Assembly: GCA_958296065.1 (NCBI GenBank)
Contig: CATQHX010000029.1
Span: 57,715-121,714, forward strand
Source of the DNA: Vicinamibacterales bacterium
GTDB taxonomy: Bacteria > Acidobacteriota > Vicinamibacteria > Vicinamibacterales > UBA8438
Reading direction: 5' to 3'
Length of the DNA: 64,000 bases
Position numbers and translations under genes: made by a program. Positions 7,917 to 16,376 of this stretch are shown here, piece by piece. The stretch's first letter is position 1. Each line of letters opens with the position of its first letter. A model generated the notes under the pieces. It was given only the letters and a program-made list of their open reading frames with translations, searched no databases and was not told the DNA's origin.

Positions 7917-9404
7917 TCACTCGTCGGCGCCGAGCTCGCGCAGCCGCGCCGCGATCTCCGGCTGCGTCGACCGCAGGCCGTTGCTGCCGATGACGGGCAG
8001 GCTGGTCTCGGCCAGGACCAGCGGGGTCTGGCCGCGGTCATTGAGCGCGTCGAGGTCCGCACCGTGGGCCGCGAGCAGATCGACGACGGATGAGAAGCCG
8101 GTACGCACCGCGTCGTGGAGCGCGGTGTTGCCCCGGTCGTCGGCCTGGTTCACATCGACCCCGAGATCCAGGATGGTGCGGGCGAGGTCCAGGGTCAACC
8201 GCTCCTGGTCGATGCGATCCATGTCTTCCGGCGCGTCCACGCGGTTGCGCCGGTCCTCCTGGGAGATCTGCGGCACGCCCATGGCCGCCTTCAGCGCGGA
8301 CCACCGGTTGGACGGCGAGACGTGCGGGTCGGCGCCCCGCTCTGCCAGCATGCGGAGGATCTCCGGCTCGCCGTAGCGCGCCGCCAGCCAGAAGGTGTTG
8401 GCGCCGACCGCCTGGTGGCGGATGCTGAAGTCGGCGCTGAACCGCCGGCCCGGCGTGCCCCGCTCGACGACCGCGTCCACCTCGGCGCCGCGCTCGAGGA
8501 GCGCCGCGGCCAGCTCGACCTGGCCGCGCAGCGTCGCGGCGTGCAGCGCCGTGTAGCCGGCGCCCGCCGCGTTCGGGTCGGCGCCCTGCTTCAGCAAATA
8601 GATGCCGAGGGGGCCATGGCCGCTGTGGGCGGCGATGACGAGGGCGCTGGTGCCCGCCGCCGCGACGTCGTTGGCGTCCGCACCGGCCTCGACCAGCGCG
8701 CGCGCCGTCTCGACGTCGCCGTGGCGCGCCGCGAAGAGCAGCGCTGTCGAGCCGCCGTGGTTCTTGCGGAAGTTGCCGCTCGTATTGGTGTTGCCGGCGG
8801 TGTTCTCGAGCTGATCCCAGACCCGCGTGCGGGCGTGTACGTTCGCGCCGCGCACGGCCAGCAGGCGCACAACGTCGGCGTGCGCCTGCGCCGCCGCCCA
8901 CATCAGCGCCGTCTGATGGCGTTCGTACTCCACCGCGTCGACGGCAGCCCCGCGGTCCAGGAGCATCTCGACGACCCGGATGTTGCCGCTCCGGGCGGCG
9001 CTCATCAGCGGGGTCTCGCCCATCCTGAGCGTGACGTTCGGATTGGCGCCGGCCTCGAGGAGCATCCCGACGACCGGGCCGCTGCCGTGCCCCGCGGCCA
9101 GCCACAGCGGCGTGGCGCCGAGCGCGTTGGCCGCGTTGACGTCCGCGCCCGCCTCTATCAGCAGTGCCGCCGCCTCTACGTCGCCCCGGTGGGCGGCCCA
9201 GTGCAGCGCGGTGGCACCGTCGCCCTGAGGAGCGTCGGGGTCGGCATCCGCCGCGATCAGGGCACGCGCTTCGGCGAGATCGCCCGTCCGGACCGCCGCG
9301 ACGAGGTCCGGTTCCGTCAGCGCGTGCGCGAACGTCGCTGTCGCCAGCAGGAAGACCGCGGCCACGGCGAGCACCAAGCGTTCCGTCGAGGATCTGTGAG
9401 CCAT
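7917..9404 (-). CDS. Secreted ankyrin-repeat protein (locus A)
   Basis: 495 residues. The start at 9404 gives a clean signal peptide (LVLAVAAVFLLATATFAHA), so the protein is exported. From about residue 35 to the end it is built of roughly ten ankyrin repeats, each with the TALHWAAHRGDVEAAALL and GADVN pattern; repeats in the middle are longer, with inserts rich in Asn and Arg. There is no enzyme domain, so a binding or scaffold role is likely. It is one of two such genes here, and both lie next to a DUF1592/DUF1552 gene pair (compare 56728-58308). It runs opposite to the DUF1592 operon and downstream of the TonB receptor gene. Confidence 0.9.
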   Translation of the reverse strand: MAHRSSTERLVLAVAAVFLLATATFAHALTEPDLVAAVRTGDLAEARALIAADADPDAPQGDGATALHWAAHRGDVEAAALLIEAGADVNAANALGATPLWLAAGHGSGPVVGMLLEAGANPNVTLRMGETPLMSAARSGNIRVVEMLLDRGAAVDAVEYERHQTALMWAAAQAHADVVRLLAVRGANVHARTRVWDQLENTAGNTNTSGNFRKNHGGSTALLFAARHGDVETARALVEAGADANDVAAAGTSALVIAAHSGHGPLGIYLLKQGADPNAAGAGYTALHAATLRGQVELAAALLERGAEVDAVVERGTPGRRFSADFSIRHQAVGANTFWLAARYGEPEILRMLAERGADPHVSPSNRWSALKAAMGVPQISQEDRRNRVDAPEDMDRIDQERLTLDLARTILDLGVDVNQADDRGNTALHDAVRTGFSSVVDLLAAHGADLDALNDRGQTPLVLAETSLPVIGSNGLRSTQPEIAARLRELGADE

Positions 9405-9511
9405 GCCGCAATGCTACCGCAGTCGAACCGCCGATTGCATCCCCTGAGCCGCACGCGGCGAGGCATGCGTGGGTCGGGCGAGCAGCCGTCCGGTCGACGT
9501 CCCCGGCGGTA

Positions 9512-12136
9512 TCAGAACGAGACGGTCGCGGTCATCGAAATCGTCCGCGGCGCGCCGAGCCACGCGGCATTCTCGGTGATGGCCGACAGATACGCCTTGT
9601 CGAACAGGTTGTTCGCCACGATGGCGAACTCCGTGGACCGCAGCAGATCGCTCAATGCCTCGCCCGAGAAGCTGACGTAGGCGTCCACCAGCCAGTAGTC
9701 GTCCGCGTACCAGTCGGACCGCAGGCTGACGCGCCGCGACGACGTGTACTTGGCGGTCAGCCCCATGCCGAGGGGGCCGGTCCGATCGAGGGAAACGACC
9801 CACAGCCGATCCGGCACGCCGGTGACGTCGGTGCCCGCCACCAGGCCCTGGCTCGCGTCGACCAGCGGGTCGCCGGTCCCGATGTACACCGAGTCGTTGA
9901 ACGTGAAGGCGGTGTAGAACGACGTCCGCTGCGGCAACGGCACCGTCGCGGAGAACTCGACGCCGCTCGTATCGATGCCGCCCGCGTTGAAGTAGGCGCC
10001 GCCGCCCGGGATCAGGTAGTTGGGGCCGGTGGCCGTCTGCGGGCCGAGGTAGAAGATTCGGTTCTGGAAATCGATGGTGTACCAGGTGGCGCCCAGCGCG
10101 ACCCGCTCCCCCGAGTACTGCAGGCCGACATCGATGTTCGAGGCGGATTCGGGCTCGAGCAGGTCCAGGCTCCGTCCCGGCACCTCGAGCAGCAAGGCGC
10201 TGAGCGCCTTGAAGTTCTCGGAATAGCCGACGAACAGGTCGAGACCTTCGAGCGGTGTCTCGTACGTGACGCCGCCGGAAACAAGCAGATTCGAGTCGGA
10301 ATCGACCGCGAGATCCGGGTCGACGTCGAACAGGTCCTCCCGCGACACGCCCACCAGGAACTGCTTGACGCCGCCGCTCAGCGCCAACGGGCCGGCGAAG
10401 ATCGTCTCCTCCGCATACCACTTGAAGACGTCCTGCGGGAAGACCCACTCGTATTGCCGCCAGTAGGGCCGCTCGTCCCAATTGAAGGTGAGCGTCGGAT
10501 CCAGAATCCGGTGCCAGTCCCGGCCCAGGTCCCGCCGCGAGTCCTCGTACCAGATGCCGGCGCGCAGCATGCTGCCGACGGCGCCGATGGTTGCGAACCA
10601 CTCCTCGTCGAGCGTTACGCCGAAGCGGTCCTTGCCGTAGTGGCTGTGCCGGTACGACTGCACCGCGGTGGCGCCCGGATGGCACGCCGGGTCGACCGCC
10701 GGCCCGCCCGAGCCGTAATAGTTGAAGATGTAGGACGACGTGCAGCCGGGCGCCGGTCCGACCGCGACGCCGTCCCGATCCACGAAGCGGATCAGTCCGA
10801 GCTGCGCACCGCCCCGCACCGGCGCAAGCCCCCTCAGCTCCGACTCCGCGCCGCCGCCATCGTCGGTGACGTCGACGATGTAGGGAGGCAGCCAGTCGCC
10901 GCGGCCCCGGTTGCGATGGAAGTAGGCGCCCAGGCTCACCGAGGTCACGTCGCTGAACGACCAGTCCGCCCTCAGGTACCCGAACGTGTTGTTCCGCCGG
11001 GTCTGCCAGCCGGGCCGGTAGAACTGGTTCAGATACGGGACGCCGGGCCACTCGCCGGTCAGGCGGTCCCACCGCGGATTGGCCCGGAAGTCGGCCTCGC
11101 CGTAGAGCCGTTGGTACACGTCCTCGTGGATGCTGTCGTACGAGAGGTAGCTCGTCAGATCCAGACGCCCGTGCGACGAGACGAGCTTGGCGGCGACGTG
11201 CTCCCGCTCGTTGCGTGCGGAGCCCTCCACCCAGTCGGTCGCCTCCTGCCGAACGGCGGCGATCCAGGCGCGCGTTTCGCCGCTGCCGAACAGCGGTCCG
11301 GTGTCGACCCGCATGGAGAACCGCTGGCCGTCGTTCTCGCCGAGGGTGGACGACGCGGTATAGGTCCGCTCCGCCGCCGGATCGTCCGTCAGGTAGCCGA
11401 ACGTGCCGCCCAGCGCTTCGACCGACCGCGAAGCGATGTCGGCGGTACCCTGCGAGACCTCGACGCCGCCGAGGTTCATCGGGTCGATGAACCGGTTCGC
11501 CTTCGAGCCACTCCAGTAGTCGGACGTGCCGTTCGGAAATCCGTCGATGGTGGTGCCGATCTGCGCCTCGTTGCTGGTCACCTGGAAGCCGCGCATGGCG
11601 ACGTTGCTCGACCAGTCGTCGAAGCCGTACGCATCCCCCTCCTGGACGGACACCCCGGGAAGGTTGTCCACCACCGACGTCACCGCGGTGATGTTCGACT
11701 GCTGCATCATCATCGGCTCGGCGACCACGCTGCGGGCGAAGATGCGCGGCTCCTCGGCGACGACGCTGACCGTCTCCAGGAGCCGCTCGATCTCCAGCAC
11801 CAGTTGAACCGTCGCGGTGGCGTCGGCCTGCACGGTGACCGGGACCTCGGTTGTGGCGAAGCCGGGCAGCGCGGCGGCGACGACGTAGTCGCCGCCAGGC
11901 AGCGCGGCGAAGACGAACGCCCCGGTCGCGTCCGTGACGCTCTCCCGCGGCCCCTCCGCACCCGTTGCGGTCACCACGACCCCCGGCAGCGCGCCGCCCG
12001 CCGCGTCGGCCGCCGTGCCCTCGATGGCCCCGGCGGGTTGGCCGGCTACCGGAGATACCGAAAGCGGCACCGTGAACGTGGCTGCCATCACCAATTGCAG
12101 AATCGGATTCCCGGTCATCGTGCCCGCCTGTTTCAT
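9512..12136 (-). CDS. TonB-dependent receptor with carboxypeptidase-regulatory-like N-terminus
   Basis: 874 residues from the ATG at 12136; an ATG at 12118, preceded by a purine-rich AGGCGGG, is the alternative. A signal peptide (ILQLVMAATFTVPLSVSPVAG) is followed by a carboxypeptidase-regulatory-like beta-sandwich (GAIEGTAADAAGGALPGVVV ... DATGAFVFAALPGGDYVV), then a plug domain with SVVDNLPGVSVQEGD, and a long barrel ending in RTISMTATVSF. This outer-membrane receptor class imports large or complexed substrates using TonB energy. It is divergent from the DUF1592 gene with 223 bases between, and may serve the same pathway. The substrate cannot be told from sequence. Confidence 0.9.
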   Translation of the reverse strand: MKQAGTMTGNPILQLVMAATFTVPLSVSPVAGQPAGAIEGTAADAAGGALPGVVVTATGAEGPRESVTDATGAFVFAALPGGDYVVAAALPGFATTEVPVTVQADATATVQLVLEIERLLETVSVVAEEPRIFARSVVAEPMMMQQSNITAVTSVVDNLPGVSVQEGDAYGFDDWSSNVAMRGFQVTSNEAQIGTTIDGFPNGTSDYWSGSKANRFIDPMNLGGVEVSQGTADIASRSVEALGGTFGYLTDDPAAERTYTASSTLGENDGQRFSMRVDTGPLFGSGETRAWIAAVRQEATDWVEGSARNEREHVAAKLVSSHGRLDLTSYLSYDSIHEDVYQRLYGEADFRANPRWDRLTGEWPGVPYLNQFYRPGWQTRRNNTFGYLRADWSFSDVTSVSLGAYFHRNRGRGDWLPPYIVDVTDDGGGAESELRGLAPVRGGAQLGLIRFVDRDGVAVGPAPGCTSSYIFNYYGSGGPAVDPACHPGATAVQSYRHSHYGKDRFGVTLDEEWFATIGAVGSMLRAGIWYEDSRRDLGRDWHRILDPTLTFNWDERPYWRQYEWVFPQDVFKWYAEETIFAGPLALSGGVKQFLVGVSREDLFDVDPDLAVDSDSNLLVSGGVTYETPLEGLDLFVGYSENFKALSALLLEVPGRSLDLLEPESASNIDVGLQYSGERVALGATWYTIDFQNRIFYLGPQTATGPNYLIPGGGAYFNAGGIDTSGVEFSATVPLPQRTSFYTAFTFNDSVYIGTGDPLVDASQGLVAGTDVTGVPDRLWVVSLDRTGPLGMGLTAKYTSSRRVSLRSDWYADDYWLVDAYVSFSGEALSDLLRSTEFAIVANNLFDKAYLSAITENAAWLGAPRTISMTATVSF

Positions 12137-12359
12137 TCGCAAATGGCCGTCTAGCGGTTCGTTCCCGCACGCATGGTAGCCGGACTCGTGCCGGGATTCG
12201 AGGCATCTTGCTCCCGTTGCGGTCAGACTTGGCCAACTTGACCCTTGACCACTACCCGGCGCGGCTGGTGGCTGCGGCCGGTGATTGACACGCCATCCGG
12301 CATCGGACAAGCTATACGGACGTACACGTCAATCTGCAGTCGGGGGGAGCCGAGGGACA

Positions 12360-14831
12360 ATGTCTCACGCTCGCGTTCTGTCGCTGTCTGCGTTAATCGC
12401 TGCAGTCGCGTTTACCGTCCTGTTTCCCGTGTCCGCGTCCGCCGCCGGGGCCGGTACACACACGCAGCGACCCGGTGAAGACACAGCGCTGCTGGAGCAG
12501 ACCATCGGCCGCTACTGCGCCACTTGCCACAACGACCGGCTCCAGACCGCCGGCCTCGTCCTGACCGGCCTCGACCTGACCGAGGTGAGCGCCCACGCCG
12601 AGACGTGGGAGAAGGTGGTCACGAAGCTGCGGACGCGGACGATGCCGCCGGTCGGCCGGCCGCGCCCCGCCGCGGACACCTACGACACCCTGGCCTCCTG
12701 GCTCGAGAACGAGATAGACCGGGTCGCCGCGGCGCGGCCGAATCCGGGGCGCACCGAGGCGTTCCACCGCCTGAACCGCGCCGAGTACGCCAACGCCATC
12801 CGCGACTTGCTGTCGCTCGACATCGACGTGGCCGAGCTGCTGCCGGCCGACGACATCGACGAGTACGGCTTCGACAACATGGCGGACATCCTCACCGTCT
12901 CGCCGGCCCTGATGGAGCGCTACCTGTCGGCGGCGCGCAAGATAGGCCGCCTGGCGGTGGGCGAGACGCCGCTCGGGCCGGCTACCGAGACCTACGACGT
13001 ACCGATCCTCCTGATGCAGGACGATCGGATGGGCGACGACGTGCCGTTCGGCTCGCGGGGAGGCATCGGCATCCGCCACTACTTCCCGGTCGACGGGGAT
13101 TACGACGTCGAGATCCGGCTGCACCGCAACTACGTGAACTACGTGCGCGGCATGGGCTCGCGCCACGAACTGGAGGTCCGGCTGGACGGCGTGCTCGTGC
13201 GGTCGTTCGTCTTCGGCGGCGAGGAGCCCGAGGGAATCCAGGCCCCGGCCAGCTACGGCGGCAACCAGTTCGGCGACCCGGAATGGGAAGAGTACATGCT
13301 CTACGCCGACGCCAACATGCGCGCGCGGTTCCAGGCGACGGCGGGACCGCACGCGGTCAGCGTGGCGTTCGTCCGGCGGTTCACCGAGCCGGAAGGAGTG
13401 CTGCAGCCGCGCCAGAGCATCTTCGCGGTGGCCGTCAACGAGATGCGCGACGGCAACGCCGCAGTCGAGCACGTGGCGGTCGGCGGGCCGTACGTCAGCA
13501 CGGGTCCCGGCGATACGCCGGCGCGGCAGGCGCTCTTCACCTGCCGGCCGGCCAGTGACGCGACGGCGGACGAGGAAGCGTGCGCGGAGGAGATCCTGTC
13601 GTCGCTGGCGCGCCGTGCCTACCGCCGGCCGCTGGAGGCGGGGGACGTCGCGACCCTGATGGATTTCTACCGGGCCGGCCGCGACGGCGGCAGCTTCGAC
13701 TCCGGCGTCCAGCTCGCGCTGGAACGCGTGCTCATCTCGCCCGACTTCCTCTTCCGCGTCGAGCGCGACCCTATCGATAGTCAGCCGGGCACGGCCTACG
13801 CACTCAGCGACACCGCGCTGGCGTCGCGGCTGTCCTACTTCCTCTGGTCCAGCGGACCGGACGACGAGTTGCTCGACCTCGCCGAGCAGGGCCGGCTCAA
13901 CGACCCGGAGGTCCTCGCGCAGCAGACACGACGAATGCTGGCGGACCCGCGCTCGAAGGAGCTCGTCCGCAACTTCGCCGGGCAGTGGCTCTACCTGCGC
14001 AACCTGCGCGGCGTGGTGCCGGACGCGGTGGTCTTCCCCGAGTTCGACGAGAACCTGCGGGACGCTTTCCTGCAGGAGACGGAGCTGTTCGTCGAGAGCC
14101 TCATCCGCGAGGACCGCAGCGTCCTCGACCTGCTCGCGGCCGACTACACCTTCGTCAACGAGCGGCTCGCCCGGCACTACGGCATCCCGGGGGTCTACGG
14201 CACCCGGTTCCGGCGCGTGGCGCTGCCGCCGGCGATGGCCGAGCGCCGCGGCGGCATCTTCGGCCACGGCAGCCTCCTCACCGTCACCTCGTACCCCAAC
14301 CGGACGTCCCCCGTGCTGCGCGGCAAGTGGGTGCTGGCAAATGTCCTGGGGACGCCGCCGCCGCCGCCGCCGGCCGACGTGCCGGACCTTCCCGACCGGG
14401 GCGAGGACGGCCGGGCCGCCACCGTGAGGGACCGCCTGCAGCGGCACCGCGAGAGCCCCGCCTGCTCGGTCTGCCACGCACCGATGGACCCGCTGGGACT
14501 GGCCCTCGAGAACTACGACGCCGTGGGCAAGTGGCGGGAGACCGGCGAGGCGAGCCTGCCGATCGACGCGTCCGGCAACCTGCCCGACGGCACCGCGTTC
14601 GAGGGTCCGACCGGCCTGCGCACGTTGCTCCTCGAGCGGCGCGAACAGTTCATCGGCACTCTGACGGAGAAACTTCTGGCGTACGCGCTCGGGCGGGGAC
14701 CGGAGTACTACGACCGTCCCACCGTACGCGCCATCGCCCGTTCGGCCGCCTCGGACAACTACCGCTGGTCGTCAATCATCACCGGAATCGTGCAGAGCAC
14801 GCCGTTCCGCATGCGGAGGTCAGAATCATGA
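12360..14831 (+). CDS. DUF1592-family di-haem-type exported protein (PSD domains), locus A
   Basis: 823 residues from the ATG at 12360, preceded by a GGGGGGAGCCGAGGG ribosome site. A signal peptide (about 1-28) is followed by a CATCH haem motif (Cys53, Cys56, His57) in the planctomycete-cytochrome-like domain. The order then matches DUF1587 (HRLNRAEYANAIRDLL), a carbohydrate-binding-like insert, DUF1595/DUF1592 (LASRLSYFLWSSGPDDELL), DUF1588 and DUF1585 near the end. A second motif CSVCH (702-706) falls in the DUF1588 part. Family members are periplasmic and function is unknown, though haem attachment suggests electron transfer. Its stop overlaps the ATG of the DUF1552 gene (ATGA), so the pair is coupled. 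Confidence 0.92.
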   Translation: MSHARVLSLSALIAAVAFTVLFPVSASAAGAGTHTQRPGEDTALLEQTIGRYCATCHNDRLQTAGLVLTGLDLTEVSAHAETWEKVVTKLRTRTMPPVGRPRPAADTYDTLASWLENEIDRVAAARPNPGRTEAFHRLNRAEYANAIRDLLSLDIDVAELLPADDIDEYGFDNMADILTVSPALMERYLSAARKIGRLAVGETPLGPATETYDVPILLMQDDRMGDDVPFGSRGGIGIRHYFPVDGDYDVEIRLHRNYVNYVRGMGSRHELEVRLDGVLVRSFVFGGEEPEGIQAPASYGGNQFGDPEWEEYMLYADANMRARFQATAGPHAVSVAFVRRFTEPEGVLQPRQSIFAVAVNEMRDGNAAVEHVAVGGPYVSTGPGDTPARQALFTCRPASDATADEEACAEEILSSLARRAYRRPLEAGDVATLMDFYRAGRDGGSFDSGVQLALERVLISPDFLFRVERDPIDSQPGTAYALSDTALASRLSYFLWSSGPDDELLDLAEQGRLNDPEVLAQQTRRMLADPRSKELVRNFAGQWLYLRNLRGVVPDAVVFPEFDENLRDAFLQETELFVESLIREDRSVLDLLAADYTFVNERLARHYGIPGVYGTRFRRVALPPAMAERRGGIFGHGSLLTVTSYPNRTSPVLRGKWVLANVLGTPPPPPPADVPDLPDRGEDGRAATVRDRLQRHRESPACSVCHAPMDPLGLALENYDAVGKWRETGEASLPIDASGNLPDGTAFEGPTGLRTLLLERREQFIGTLTEKLLAYALGRGPEYYDRPTVRAIARSAASDNYRWSSIITGIVQSTPFRMRRSES

Positions 14832-16162
14832 TCATCACCAGGAAGGCGATTCCCCGCCGTACCGTTTTGCGCGGCCTGGGCGCCTCGCTCGCGCTGCCGC
14901 TGCTCGACGGCATGGTTCCCGCGGCGGCGGCCATGCGCAACACCGCCGCGGCCCCGATCAAGCGGTTCGGCGTCGTCTACGTCCCGAACGGGATGATGAT
15001 GAACCATTGGACGCCGAAGACCGAAGGGGCCGGGTTCGAGTTTCCGACGGTCATGAAGCCGCTGGAGCCGTTCCGTCCCTACGTGCAGGTCCTGTCGGGC
15101 ATGCACGGCGTCGACAGCGAGGGGCCGCACGCCCGCTCCTCGACGCGGTTCCTGACCGGCGTGCCCTCGAAGCCGGACAACGGCTCCGACCTGCTTGCCG
15201 CGGTCTCGGCGGACCAGATCGCCGGGCGCGTGCTCGGGCGCCAGACGCAGCTCGCCACCCTGGAGCTGGCCATCGACGGCCGCGACTTCGCCGGTTCGTG
15301 CGACGACGGCTTCAGTTGCGCCTACACGAACACGATCTCGTGGGCCAACAACACGACGCCGCTGCCGATGGAGAACAACCCGCGAGTCATCTTCGAGCGG
15401 CTGTTCGGGGATACGGGCAGCACGGATCCTGCCGTCCGCCGGGCGCGGCTCCGCAAGGATGCCAGCCTCCTCGATTCGGTGACCGAGCGGGCCGACGACC
15501 TCGCGCGGCAGATCGGGCCGGGCGACCGCGCCAAGCTGGCACAGTATCTCGACGCCGTCCGCGACGTCGAGCGGCGGATCCAGATGGCCGAGTCGCAGAG
15601 CGACCGGGAGCTGCCGGTGGTCGATCAGCCGGCCGGGGTTCCGGGGACCCTGGGAGAGCACGCCAAACTGATGTTCGACCTGCAGGCGTTGGCCTTCGAG
15701 ACCGACCTGACACGGGTGACCACCTTCATGATGGGCCGCGAGATCACGGGTCGGACCTACGCGGAGATCGGCGTGCCCGACGCGCACCACCCCATCTCGC
15801 ACCACCAGCGCGACCCCGCCAAGCTGGCCAAGCTGACGAAGATCAACCAGTACCACGTGCAGCTCTTCTCGCAGTTCCTGGAGCGGCTGGGCTCGACTCC
15901 GGACGGTGACGGGACGCTGCTGGATCATTCGATGATCGTCTACGGGGCCGGCATGGCCGACAGCAACACGCACGGCTCGGAGAACCTGCCCATTCTGCTG
16001 GCGGGAGGCGGAGCGGGAACCGGCGGCCGTCACGTCAGGTACTCGCAAGACACGCCGCTCGCCAACCTGCACGTCACCCTGCTCGACAAGCTGGGGGTGC
16101 CTATCGAGTCGCTCGGCCACGCCACCGGGAAGCTGCGGCTCGACCCGCTGTCCGCCGCTTAG
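14828..16162 (+). CDS. DUF1552 Tat-exported protein, partner of DUF1592 protein (locus A)
   Basis: 444 residues. The start at 14828 overlaps the stop of the DUF1592 gene by four bases. The N-terminus RKAIPRRTVLRGLGASLALPLL is a twin-arginine signal, so it is exported folded, probably with a cofactor or metals. Landmarks of the family are RFGVVYVPNGM near residue 48, HHPISHHQRDP (a His-rich segment that could bind metal) and GAGMADSNTHG near the end. DUF1552 proteins are distant relatives of the sulfatase/DUF1501 fold and nearly always sit beside DUF1592 genes. A hydrolase or chaperone role for the haem partner is possible but unproven. Confidence 0.9.
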   Translation: MIITRKAIPRRTVLRGLGASLALPLLDGMVPAAAAMRNTAAAPIKRFGVVYVPNGMMMNHWTPKTEGAGFEFPTVMKPLEPFRPYVQVLSGMHGVDSEGPHARSSTRFLTGVPSKPDNGSDLLAAVSADQIAGRVLGRQTQLATLELAIDGRDFAGSCDDGFSCAYTNTISWANNTTPLPMENNPRVIFERLFGDTGSTDPAVRRARLRKDASLLDSVTERADDLARQIGPGDRAKLAQYLDAVRDVERRIQMAESQSDRELPVVDQPAGVPGTLGEHAKLMFDLQALAFETDLTRVTTFMMGREITGRTYAEIGVPDAHHPISHHQRDPAKLAKLTKINQYHVQLFSQFLERLGSTPDGDGTLLDHSMIVYGAGMADSNTHGSENLPILLAGGGAGTGGRHVRYSQDTPLANLHVTLLDKLGVPIESLGHATGKLRLDPLSAA

Positions 16163-16190
16163 CCGACAACGGGGACCGACAGGCGCATTC

Positions 16191-16223
16191 GGGGGCCGGT
16201 GCTCATCGGGAGTACCGGCCCTT
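16191..16223 (+). terminator. Hairpin after the DUF1592/DUF1552 operon
   Basis: GGGCCGGT (16193-16200) pairs with ACCGGCCC (16214-16221) around a 13-base loop, 30 bases after the DUF1552 stop. There is no long T run after it (CTTCCC), so it may terminate weakly or only stabilise the mRNA end. Confidence 0.5.
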
Positions 16224-16376
16224 CCCGTATGCGGACGCCGAGTTCCGGTTCGCCGGATTGCCACCCCACGTGACCATTCACGCCTGTCCACCGAGCGCGT
16301 CGAGCCGGCCGGTATCCGGTGGCGCTTTCGCCGGTTCGGAGACCGCGCCCGCAACCTGCGTTCGTGAGCTCTTCCG

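Noticed and set aside
9164..12154. Very long open frames antisense to the TonB receptor gene
   Set aside because: High GC leaves few stops on the opposite strand; translations are Arg/Pro/Val-rich without domains, while the minus-strand receptor is clear.
12393..14477. Long minus-strand frame antisense to the DUF1592 gene
   Set aside because: No domain, compositional artefact; the plus-strand protein is well supported.
13985..14827. N-terminal extension of the DUF1552 frame
   Set aside because: It is a shadow of the DUF1592 gene; the Tat signal begins at 14828.
16163..16376. Cobalamin riboswitch before cobQ
   Set aside because: No B12-box-like sequence or expected long leader; only a terminator-like hairpin is present.
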